From Streptomyces griseomycini (GTDB lineage: Bacteria; Actinomycetota; Actinomycetes; Streptomycetales; Streptomycetaceae), in NCBI RefSeq assembly GCF_014203535.1, contig NZ_JACHJI010000005.1, positions 124,001 through 188,000 of the forward strand: DNA of 64,000 bases, in the 5' to 3' direction. A program made the translations under genes and the position numbers. Below, in pieces: positions 18,533 through 30,500 of this stretch (position 1 is the stretch's first letter; every line of letters begins with the position of its first letter). The notes under the pieces were generated by a model that saw only the letters and a program-made list of their open reading frames with translations, was not told the DNA's origin and did no database searches.

Positions 18533-21500
18533 TCAGTCCGTCGCCGGCACTGCGTCCGGCAGCCCCGCGCCGACGGTGTGACCGAGCAGGTGCAGGGGGG
18601 CCGCCGTGACCCCGGCTCGTTCCACGGCCTCCCAGTGGGCCCGCGCCACCGCCGCGTCCACCAGGCCGTGCACCAGCGGCAGTCCGTGCCCCGCGGCGTG
18701 CAGCAGGGACTCGGTGCGGCAGGACGCCAGGGTGCCCTCGATCCAGGGCTGGGCGAGGTACCCGGCCGCGGCGGCGGCCGGGAGGTCCGCGGCGACCTCC
18801 CGGTCGGTGGGCCCGACCCGCAGCAGCCCGCCGCCCAGGACCAGGACGTCCCTCCGTTCCCGCATGCGGGCGAGGGCCCGCCCGGTGTCGAAGCAGTGGG
18901 GGAAGGAGTCGTCGACCACGACGGCCCCCGGCCGGAGCCGGTCGACGTCGAGCACCGCGGCGGCCCCGCTCACCGCCGTCACCAGAAGATCCGCCCCGTG
19001 GACCGCGTCCGGCAGCGTCCCCCGTGTCTCCGCGACCTCCACGTCGCGGGCCAGTCCCCGCTCGCGCAGCCGGCGCCCCAGCTCCCCCAACCGCGGCCCG
19101 CTGCCGCGCACGTCGCACAGCAGCAGACGGCGCGGCGGGCGGGCGGCCAGCTCCAGCAGCAGTTCGAGCGAGGACGCGCCGATCGAACCCAGCCCGGCGA
19201 ACGCCACCTCGAGGTCCGCCAGGTCCCGGCCCGTGGCCGCGAGCGCCGCGTGCACGGTCCTGACCACCGACACCACCGTCGTCGCGTGCCCCGTCGTCAC
19301 GGCCGTCGGATACCGCCGGAACCGCAGCACGTCGAACCCGTAACCGGTCAGCGACGGGATCATCCCCGCGAGCGACACGCATCGCGCGCCCCGCGAGGCG
19401 GCCAGTGACACCGCGCGAGCGGTGTGGGACACCAGGGCGGTGTCCCGCCCGAGTTCGTCGGCGAAGAGCGGGACGCAGACGAAGCCCGACCGGCCCAGCG
19501 GCGTCCGCACCGTCTCCAGCAGCCGCGGGGCGCCGTCGGGGAACAGCAGGGCGCGCACCTCGTCGCGCGGCAGCGACGCCTCCGACAGGCCCGCCAGACG
19601 CGCCAGGTGCCCCGGCGCGGGCAGATAGCCGACCAGCGCGGCGTCCACCGTCTCCCGCCGTGTCCCGGTCCGGGGCACCCCGGTCCGGGCGCCCGCGGCG
19701 GCCCGCACCAGACGGCCGCGCACCGAGCCGGCGAAGTCGTCGAGCGCGGCCGGCGGGAACGCCGCGGCACAGCCGCGGACCGTCACCCGCAGGCCGTCGC
19801 CGTCGGGCCGTACCGCCATGAACACATCCGTCGCGGACGACGGCGGCAGGAACACGCCGTCCCCCGCCTCCCACGACACCCGCAGCGCGCCGCCGTCCAC
19901 CGGGGCCAGTGCGGCGAAGTCGAGGAAGGTGAAGAAGAACTGCGAGGCCGACGGCAGCCCGTCGGCGCGCCGCGGGACCACGTCCTCGTGGGCCCGCGCG
20001 TCCTCCGCCTCGGCCGCGATCCGGCGCAGGGCGCCGGCGAAGTCCCCGTCCGCGAGCGGCTTCTCCGCCGCCCCTGCGGGCCGTACCGGCACGGCGGCGG
20101 CGAACGGCCCGAAGACCCGGTGCGCGTCGGGCAGCGCCCGGTCCCGGCCGCTCACCGCCAGCCCCACGATCAGGTCCGGCCGGCCGGTCACCGCCGTCAG
20201 CTCCTGGTAGTAGGCGGTCAGCAGCGGCGCGTACAGCGTGGTGCGCGCGGACGCGGCCAGCGCCCGCAAGGCGGCCGTCAGCGGTGCGTCGAGCGTGAAC
20301 TCCGCCGAGCGGAACCGGGAGTCGCCGTCCCGCGCCGCACCGCCCTCACCCTCCACGGCGGTACGCAGCACCGGCGGCCGGTACGGGGCGCACACCCGGG
20401 CCGTCCGGGCCCGGTGCTCCGCCGTGGCCGGCGCGTCGGCGCCGGTCTCCCGCGAGGCCCCGGCCCGCGCCAGGACGTGGTCGCGGAAGTCCGACCGCGA
20501 CGCGGGCGGTCGGGGTGTGCCGCCGCCGGCCAGCAGGTCGTACGCCTCGGTCAGTTCCCGTACCAGCAGCGCCGCGCTGTACCCGTCGCCGATGAGGTGG
20601 TGCGCGTGCACGAGCAGGACGTGTTCGTGCGGGGCCAGGGTGAGCACCCTGAGGCGCAGCAGCGGCCAGGCCCAGGGCTCGAGGCGCCGGGCGGCCTCGG
20701 CCGCCGCGCGCTCGTCCACCTCGGCGGGACCGGTGACCGTCTCGAAGACGACCGGCAGCCGCAGTGACCGGGGCAGTTCCTGCTGGACGGGCGGCCGGGC
20801 ACCGGCCGGGAAGACGGTGCGCAGCATGCCGTGCCGCTCCACCAGCAGATCCACCGCCGTCTGGAAGACCTCCGGCTCCAGCGGTCCGGACAGCCGCAGC
20901 CGCGCCAGCCACGTCCCGTCGCCCGGCGAGAGCTCCTCGGCGAGCAGGAATCCGCGCTGGCCGGGGGTGACGGGGAACGGGCCGGCGGGGGAAGGGGCGA
21001 CACGGGCGTCGCCCGCCGGACGGGCCGGGGCGGCGTCGACCGTGGAGTTCCGCTCCGCGGCGACCGCGTCCACGGCCGAGGCCAGCGCGGCCAGGGTGCG
21101 GTGACGGTAGATCACCGTCGGCCGGGGCAGCGGCCCCTCCCGCTCCGCGAGCCGGGCGAACACCTGGAGGACGAGCAGGGAGTCGCCGCCCAGGTCGAAG
21201 AAGTCGTCCTCCCGGTGGACGGGGGCCACCCGCAGCAGCTCGGACCAGATCGCCGCCAGCCGCCGCTCGGTCGCCGTGGCCGGCGCGGTCCCCCCGCCGC
21301 CGGACCGGTCGTCGGGGTCGAGCAGACCGGTCAGCGCCGAGCGGTCGACCTTGCCGGTACCGGTCAGCGGGAGCGCGTCGAGGAACACGACCCGTGCCGG
21401 GACCATGTACGACGGCAGGAGCCCGGCCAGTCGCCGTCGCACCTCCCCGGCGTCCCGCCGCCCCGCCCGGGCGGTGACGAAGGCGACCAGCCGCCCCTCG

Positions 21501-24500
21501 TGCGCGAGCACCGCGGCCCGCGCCACACCGGGGCACCTCTGGAGCGCCGCCTCGACCTCTCCCGGCTCCACCCGGTTCCCGCGGATCTTCACCTGGTCGT
21601 CGACCCGGCCCAGGAACTCCAGGGCGCCGTCCGCCGACCGGCGCACCCGGTCCCCGCTGCGGTACCAGCGCCGTCCCGCGCGCCACGTGAACGCCCGGGC
21701 GTTCAGCTCCGGTTCGTCCAGGTAACCCGGCGTCAGGCCGACTCCGGAGATGAGGAGTTCGCCCGGCTCGTCCGTTCCGCACGGGGTGCCGTCGGCGCCG
21801 ACGACCTCCAGCTCGGCACCGGCCACGGGGCGTCCGATCGGCAGCCGCCGCACCTCGTCCCCGGGACGCGCGTCGATGACGTGGTACGTGGCGTTGACGG
21901 TCGTCTCGGTCGGCCCGTACAGGTTCGCGATCCGCGTGCCGTTCCCGAACAGGTCGAACCACCGGCGCACATGCTCCACGGGCAGTGCCTCACCGCCGAC
22001 GTGCACCCAGCGCAGCGCGGACAGGTCCGCCGTCCCCGCTCCGCGAGCCCTCCGCTCCTCGGCGGCGGACAACAACTGCTCCCACAGCGTCGGTACGGAA
22101 CTCCACACGGTCACGCGCGCCCGTTCCACGTGCTCCAGCAGCAGTTCCGGATCCCGCAGCAGGTCACGTTCCACGGTCACCACGGTGCCGCCGGCCAGCA
22201 GCGGCGCGAGCAGCTGGCGCACCGAGGCGTCGAAGCACGGCGACGCGGTCTGGGCGAGGCGGTCGTCGGCCCCGTAGCCGAAGGCGGTGACGGCCCAGTC
22301 GAGGTAGTTCTCCATCGCCCGGTGGGTGACCGGCACCGCCTTCGGCCGTCCCGTGGAGCCGGAGGTGAAGATGACGTACGCGATCGCCTCGGCGTCGGGC
22401 ACGGCGTCGGCGGGCGGGGCGGAGGGCGCCGGGGCGGCAACGGGCCCCTCGTCGTCCGCCGGGCCGTCGAGCCGCACCGCCCGCGCGCCGGCGAGGGCCT
22501 CGGCGGCGCGCCGGGTGGGGGAGTGGCACACCACGGTGCCGGCGCCCGTACGGGCCAGCTGGTCGGCGAGGCGCGGCGTGGGATGGTCCGGGTCCAGCGG
22601 GACCCAGCCGGCCCCGGCCCGCAGAATGCCCACCACACCGACCACCGTGTCCGCGCCGCGCTCGGTGAGCAGCCCGACCAGGTCGCCCGGGCCCACGCCG
22701 AGCGCGCGCAGCCGCGCCGCGAGCAGCCCGGAGGCGCGGTCGAGCGCCCGGTAGGTGAGCGACGCGTCGCCCGCGTCGACGGCCACCGCGTCGGCCCTGG
22801 CCCGGAACCGGTCGAGCAGCCGGGTGACCAGGGGAAGGCTCCCGCCGGCTCGCGCGGCGGTGACGCCGTCCCGGTCCGGCGACGGCACGGCCGGCGCTCC
22901 CGGACCGTGCGGGGCCGGCGCTCCCGGCACGCGCAGGGCCGCCGCCAACTCCGCGCGGAACTCACGGTCCAGGCGCGCCACGGTCGTCCGCTCGAACAGC
23001 GGCGCCGGGAAGTTCCACGACACGCGCAGCACCGGGCCGTCCGCCCAGCACAGCAGGCTCAGCCGGGTCGCGGCCGACCCGGTGCCGGCCGCGGTCGCCC
23101 GTACCTCCACCGGGCAGCCGGCGGCGAGGCCGGCCGGGAAGCGGGCGAAGCTGAAGCCCGCCGGGCTCACCGTGCGAAGCCCGTCACCGGCGCCGGGCAG
23201 CAGCCCGGCCAGGTCGAGGCTGCTCGGCCCGGCGTGCCGCTCGCACTCCAGCCACAGGTCCCGCACCCGCCCCGCCAGCACCACGACCGGTTCGTCGTCG
23301 GCCACCTCGCACAGCAGCGGAAGGGTGTCGGCGAGCGGACCGACGAGTCGTTCCACGCCGTCGAAGCGGCCCTCGCGGCCGGCCCTGGCCACGTTCACGG
23401 CGATGTCCCGGCGCCCCGTCCACCGGGCCAGGCAGCGCACGTACGCGGCGAGCAGCAGGTGGAACAGGGACACGCCGTGCGCGGCGGCCAGCCGCTCCAG
23501 ACCGGCGCCGGACCCGGCGTCGAACTCGCCGTGGTGCTGCACGACCGGACCGGTCGCGGGCGCGTCGGGATCACCGTCGTAGGGCAGCCGCAGCGGCTCG
23601 CCGCGCGCGGCGAGCCGCTGCGCCCAGTAGCGCCGGTCGGCGTCCGGCACGCCGCCGGGGCCGAAGCGCCGCACGCTCGCCGCGTACCGCGCGAAGTCCG
23701 GCGCCGGGGACGCCGCCCACCGGTCGCGCTCCCCGCGCCACAGCGCGGTGTAGGCGGCCCACAGCTCCTCGGCGAGGACGTTGAGGCTGTACCCGTCGGC
23801 CGCCGCGTGGTGCACGACCAGCAGCAGATGCGCGAGTTCCGGTTCCTGGCGGAGCAGCGCGGCGCGCACCGGCGGCCGGGCGGTCAGGTCGAAGGGCCGG
23901 TTGCACACGGCCGCCTCGACGCCGGCCACGTCCTCGGCGGCGCACTCACGCACCTCGAACCAGTCCGTCGGCGGCACCGGCGGCACCACGCGCTGCGTCG
24001 GCAGCGCGCCCGAGTCGTCCACGCGCAGCCGCAGCACGCCGTGCCGTCCGGCCAGCGCCGACAACGCCCGGACGAGGAGGCCGGTGTCCAGCGGACCGCG
24101 GATCGTCAGCCGCAGATGACCGCGCGCCGGGACGTCCGGGTGGAGGCGGCTGCTCGTGTACAGCGCGAGCTGCACGGGCGTCAGCGCGAAGGGCTCACCG
24201 TCCTCACCGTCCCCGGCGGGCGCGGAGGACGCCACCGCCGGGGCGGGCCGGTCCGGGGCCCCGAGGTCGAGGTGGGCGGCGAGTTCCCGCACCGTCCGGT
24301 GCTCGAAGAAGAGCGTGGCGGGCATGTCCCGCCCCAGCTTCCGCTCCAGCCGTCTGACGAGATCGACGGCGCCCAGCGAGTCCAGGCCGAGGGTCAGGAA
24401 CGGCGTGTCGTCGTCCACCGCCGACACCGGGATCCCCAGGGACTGCGCGAGCAGTTCGCGCAGCGCGGCGGCCGTACCGGACGCGGCCGGGGGCCGGTCC

Positions 24501-27500
24501 GCACCCTCGGCCCCCTCCACGGCCGCGGGCCGCCCGGCCGGAGGGACGGGCGCCGGGCGAGGCACGGGCACCGGACGCGCCACGGACGCCGGATCGGCGA
24601 GGACCAGTTGGGGCGCGTCCGTGCCGCACGCCGACCGCAGCGCGGCCAGCGCGGGCGCGGTCGGCAGCGGCCGGCCCGCACTGGCCGCCGGAGCACCGGC
24701 GCCCGCGGCGGCGGCGAGGCCCGTCTCCGCGAACGGCCCGAGGTTCACCGACAGCCACGGCCGGCCGGCCAGGCGCTCCGCTCCGGCGAAGGCGTCGAGG
24801 TAGGCGTTCGCCGCCGCGTAGGAGCCCAGCGCGCCGGCCAGGCCCGGCAGCACGGACACCACCGACGAGAACGCGACACACACCCCGGGACGCTGCCCGT
24901 GCCGCTCCAGCGCCTCGGCCAGCAGGGCGGTGCCGAGGGTCTTCGCCCCCAGCGCGTCCACCAGCTCCCGCAGGTCCGTCCCGCGCAGGCTGCCCGGCCG
25001 GACGACCCCGGCCGCGTGGAAGACGGCGTCCAGCGGCGGCAGCGCGGCGACGAGCCGTTCGACGTCGTCCTCCGCGGTGAGGTCGGCCGCGACGTACCGG
25101 GCGTCGGCGCCCAGGCCGGCGAGCTCCTCCAGCAGGCCCCCGGACGGGCGCGGAGAGCGCCCCGCCAGCACCAGGACGGGCCTGCCCCGGCCGGCGAGCT
25201 CCCGGGCCAGAGCCGACCCGATCCCTCCGGCGCCCCCGGTGATCAGGAACGTGCCGTCGGCGGGCAGCCGGTCCGCACCGGCCGGCTCCCTCCGCGCCTC
25301 GGGCACGACGTGCCGCACCAGACGCTCTCCGCCCCGCCAGGCCACCGCCCCGGCCGCCCGTGGCGCCGCCGACTCGGCGACCAGTGCCCGCAGCCGCTGC
25401 TCCTCGCCGTCGAGGGAGGAGAGGTCGATCCAGTCCGCGACCACCCCCGCGGACTCCTCGGGCACCGCCAGGGCCAGCCCGCCCAGGACCGCCTGCGCCG
25501 GGTCCGCGCGCTCCGTGCCGTGGCCGGTGACGTGCGCGTCCTCGGTCACCACCAGCAGCCGGCGCGCCCCCGTCCGGTCGAGCAGCGCCAGCGCCCCGCG
25601 CAACGCCGTGACCGCCCGGAGCCGTCCCGCGCCGAGGTCCGCGGCCGTTCCCGGCCGGGCCGGTCCGCCGAGCAGGATCACGGTCCGCGGGGCGCGCACG
25701 CCGTCCGCCTCCGTGACCGCCGGTACGCCCCGGGCCGCGAGACCGTCCGCCAGCCGGCGCACCGCCGCCGCGTCCACCCCGCTCACCACCACGGGGCCGG
25801 CCGGTCCGGCACCGGGCGGCGGCGCCGGCCGCCACACGACGTCGTGCAGCAGCCCGTGCGCCGCCGGTCCGGGCCAGTACCCGCGCCGCCGGTACGGGTA
25901 GGGCGGCAGCGGCACCCGCCGGCGCCCCGCGTCGAACGCCGCACGGTCCACCGCCACGCCCCGCACCCACAGCCGCGCCACGGTCTGCGCCAACTCCCGC
26001 GCCCCGCCCGGCGGACCGTCCGCTCCGTCCGGCTCCACGGGGGCGGACACCACGAGGACCCCGCCGTCGGGCGCCTCTCCCCGAGCACGGTGCGGTCCGG
26101 TCGCCGTGCCGTCCGCTCCCCCCGCCCGGTGGCGGGCGGCGACCGCGCGGATCGCACCCGTGAGGTTCTCCCCCGCACCGAGCTCCACGAAGGTGTCGTA
26201 CCCCTCGTCGACCAGGCGTGCCACGGCCCGGCCGAACAGCACCGGCCGCAGCGCGTGCTCCCGCAGGTGGTCCGGGTCCATCGGCGGCTGCCACGCGGCG
26301 GTGAGCGTGCTCATCACCGCGAACACGGGCGCCGACGGCGCCAGTTCCCGCGCGGCGTCCGACAGCGCCCGCGCCACCGGCTCCATCAACGGGGAGTGGA
26401 AGGCACGCGACACCCGCAGCGGGCGGACCGTCGCGCCCCGCCCGGTGAGCAGTCCGGACACCCGGTGGACCGCTTCGGGGGTACCGGAGAGCACCAGACG
26501 GCCGGGCCCGTTGTACGCCGCGACCGCGAGCTCACCGGGGAAGGCGTCCACCAGGGCGGCCACCTCCCGCTCCTCGGCGCCCCGCACCGCCGCCATGGCG
26601 CCCGGCGCCGTCGACTCCGCCATGAGCCGGCCCCGTTCCACCGCGAACGTCACCGCCTCGCGCAGCGACAGCATCCCGCCGGCGCACGCGGCCGCGAGTT
26701 CGCCGACGCTGTGTCCGACGACCGCGTCGGGCCGGACGCCCCACGCGACCAGTTGCCGGGCGAGGGCGACACCGTGCGCGACCAGCAGCGGCTGGGCCAC
26801 CTCGGTCGCGGTCAGGTCCTCCGCGGTCACGTCGCCGTCGACGCACCAGGCCGTCAGCGCGCGTCCCCGTACGTCCCCGGCCAGGGCCGACGCCTCGTCG
26901 AGCGTGTCGCGGTAGACCGGTGCCGTCGCGTACAGCGCCCGGCCCCGGCCCGGCCGCGGATCACCCTGGCCGGGGAGGACGAAGACGGTCCGGGGCCGGT
27001 GCGTCACGGTCCCGACGACCACTCCCCGCCGCGCCCGCGCATCGGCGGCGCACGCCGCGGCGAGCCGTTCGCGCAGGTCGCCGGAGGCCACGAGCGCGAG
27101 GCGGTGGGACCGTTCGTCACGGGCCGCACCCGCCGTCAGACAGACGTCGCCCTCGTCGAGCCCCGGGCGGTCGCGCAGATGCTCCGCGAGGCGCGAGGCC
27201 CATGCGCGCAGCCCGTCCGCGCTGCCCGCCGACAGGGTCAGCAGGTTCGGGCCGTCGCCGCCCGGGCGCGGGGGACGCGGCGGGGCGGGCGGGGCCTGCT
27301 CCAGGACGGCGTGCGCGTTGGTGCCGCCGAAGCCGAAGGCGTTGACGCCCGCCCTGCGCGGCCCGGGCGACTCCCAGTCGCTCAACTCGGTGACCAGCGC
27401 GAACCCCGCCTCCGCCACCGCCGGGGAGGGGGGACCGTGGTGCAGCGAGGCCGGCAGCCGACCGTGTCCGAGGGCCAGCACCACCTTCGCCAGGGAGGGC

Positions 27501-30500
27501 AGCGCGGCGGCGTTCAGCAGGTGCCCGAGGTTGGTCTTCACCGAGCCGAGCAGCCGGGGCCGGCCGTCCGGGCGGCGCGGGAAGGCGTGGGCGAGGGACC
27601 GCAGTTCGATCGGGTCCCCGACGGCGGTGCCCGTGCCGTGGGCCTCCACGTACGTCACCGACGCCGGGTCGACGCCGCAGTCCTCGTAGGCCCGCTCGAT
27701 CACCTCGCGCTGGCGCAGCGGGTTGGGCGCCAGCAGACTCAGCGACGTGCCGTCGTTGTTGACGGCGGTGCCGCGGACGACGGCCAGGACCTCGTCGTCG
27801 TCCCGGTGGGCGTCCGCGAGGCGCCGCAGCACGAGGGCCGCGCCGCCCTCACCCGGCACGAATCCGTCGGCGGACGAGGCGAAGGCGCGGCTGCGGCCGG
27901 TCGGCGACAGCGCCCGCGCCGCACGGAGCGCGTCGTGCGCGGCCGGGGTGAGGTGCAGATTGACCCCTCCGACCACCGCGACGTCGCACTCGCCGTCCGT
28001 GAGGCTGCGCCGGGCGAGGTGCAGGGCCACCAGGCCGGAGGAGCAGGCGCTGTCCACGGCGAGCGCCGGGCCGTCCAGGTCGAGGCAGTGCGCCACCCGG
28101 GCCGCGACGAGGTTGGGGAGGTTGCCGGTCAGGGCGGCGGTCCCGGCGGACGGCGCACCGCCGTGACCGGCGTCGGCGAGGATCTGCCGGTAGCCGCTGT
28201 CGCCGACGGCGGCGAAGACGCCGATCCGCAGGCCGCGGCGGCGGGGACCGGCGTACCCGGCGCGTTCCAGTGCCTCGTGGGCCAGCTCGAGGAAGACGCG
28301 CGCCTGCGGGTCGAGCGCGCGCGCCTCCTCGGCGCCGATCCCGAAGTGGTCGGCGTCGAAGGCGGCGGGGTCGTCCAGGAAGGCGCCCCGGTGCCCTTCG
28401 GCCGTCGCCGCGGCCTCGTCGGCCGGATGAGCCGTGTCCCAGCGGCCTTCGGGCACCGGGGTCACGGCGTCGCGTCCGGCGGCGAGCAGGTCCCAGAACT
28501 CCTCCGGCGTGCTCGCCCCGGGGAACCGGCAGGCCAGACCCACCACGGCGGTCACCGGTGCCCGCCCGCCGGAGGACGGTCGCGACGGCCCGTCCGGCGC
28601 CCCACGGCCGGACGCCCGTCGCCCCGCCGTGCCGGCGAGGGCCTCCAGGAGGTGGTCGGTGAGGCCGGCGACCGTGTCGTCGCGCAGCACGCCCGGTGCG
28701 AGGGTCACGCCGAGGGCCCGTTCCAGTCCGGCGAGCGCCTCCATGGCCTTCAGCGAGCCGCCGCCCAGTTCGGCGAACCGGTCCCGGTCCCCGAACGACG
28801 CCTCCGGCAGCCCCAGCACCCCGGCCCAGACCTCCCGCACCACGCGCCGCACCTCCGCGCGCGACCGGGGCGCCGACGCCCCGGCCCCGGGCAGCCGCCG
28901 GGACGCTCGCACGGGCCCACCGGTCGATCCGCCCCCCTCCGGCCCGGAAGAGGCCGCAGGGCGGTACCTCCCCGCCTCGAACCGCGCCCGCATCCGCTGC
29001 CGCTGCACCTTGCCGCTGGTCGTGCGGGGGAAGGCGGACGGCGGCAGCGCCAGCACCCGCACGTCGTCGTGGCCCAGCGCCGCGCGGACCCGCCGCGCGA
29101 CCCGGTCGAGCACCTCGGCCGCGGAGCGCGGCGGCCGGGCCCAGGAGACGAACACCACCACCCGCTCGCCGCCGGTCACCGGGTCGGTCGACCCGACCAC
29201 CACCGTGGTGCCCGGCGGTACCCCGGGCGTGGCGGCCGCCACCTCCTCCATGTCCGGGGCGTGGAACGTACGGCCGTTGACGAAGAGGACGTCCTTGTGC
29301 CGCCCGCTCACGCACAACCGGCCGCCCCGCAGGAAGCCCAGGTCACCGGTGCGCAGCCAGCCGTCGGCGAAGGCCGCGGCCGTCGCCTCGGGCAGGCCGT
29401 GGTAACCGCGTGCGACCTGCGGGCCGCGCACCTCGATGTGCCCCACCCGCCGGTCGCCCAGGGGCCGGCCGGCGTCGTCGGTGATGCGCACCGAGCAGCC
29501 CGGCACCGGCAGGCCGACGTCCATCAACTCCACCGTGTCGCCGCCCGGTTGCCGTTCCACCGCCCGGCCGCGGCTGAGGGCGTCGCGCTCCAGCGCCACC
29601 GGCACGGCCACCTCGCCCGGCGGCGGGAACGCGACGGCCAGCGTCGCCTCGGCCAGCCCGTACACGGGCGTCGCCGCGCGCGGGTCCAGCCCGGCCGCGC
29701 GCGTCCTGGCCGCGAAGTCCCGCCACACCGTCGCCGAGATCGGCTCGGCCCCCACCAGGACCAGCCGTACCGCGCTCAGGTCCAGCCCGGCGAAGACCTC
29801 TTCGGGGACCCGGCGGACGGTCAGGGCGAGGGCGAAGTTGGCGGCCGACAGGATCGTGGCCCGGTGCGCGGCGGCCACGTCGAACCACAGCCGGGGGTTC
29901 TTCGCGAACGAGAGCGGACCGATCCTCACCTGCTTGGCCCGCGCGGCGAGCGGCGCCAGATGCGTGCCGATGAGGCCCATGTCGTGGAAGTACGGCATCC
30001 AGCTGACCACCACGTCCCGGTCCGTGAGGGCGGAGGACTCGGCCAGCTGCCGCAGGTTCGCCAGGACGGCCGCGTGGGTCAGCTCCACGCCCTTGGGCGC
30101 CCCCGTGCTGCCGGAGGAGAACTGCAGGAAGGCCAGGTCCTCCGGGGCGGGCGTGGCGGGGGACGCGAGAGGACGGCCTTCCCGCAGCGACTCCAGCCGC
30201 AGGACGCGGGCGTCCCCGGGGAGCCGGTCGGCCACGTGCGCGCAGCCTTCGTCCACCGCGACCGGGGGACGGCCGAGGTGTTCCCACACCGGGCGGACCC
30301 GCCGCACGTCGGGTGCCAGGGGCACCGGCACCAGCCCGGCCGCGAGAGCGCCCCAGAACAGGGGCTGGAAGTCCTCGCCGCGGTCCGCGAGCACCGGTAC
30401 GCAGGTGCCCGGCTCCACCCCCGCGTCGCGGTACCCGCCCGCGACGCGCAGGGACTCCTCCAGAAGCGCCCGGAAGGTGACGGCCACCTCGCCGCCGTCA

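Noticed and set aside
18533..19720. Reading the megasynthase C-terminus as a standard thioester-reductase (R) or thioesterase domain
   Set aside because: There is no GxSxG serine motif of a thioesterase and no extended-SDR Tyr-x-x-x-Lys signature of an R domain; the motif order fits acyl-ACP reductase instead.
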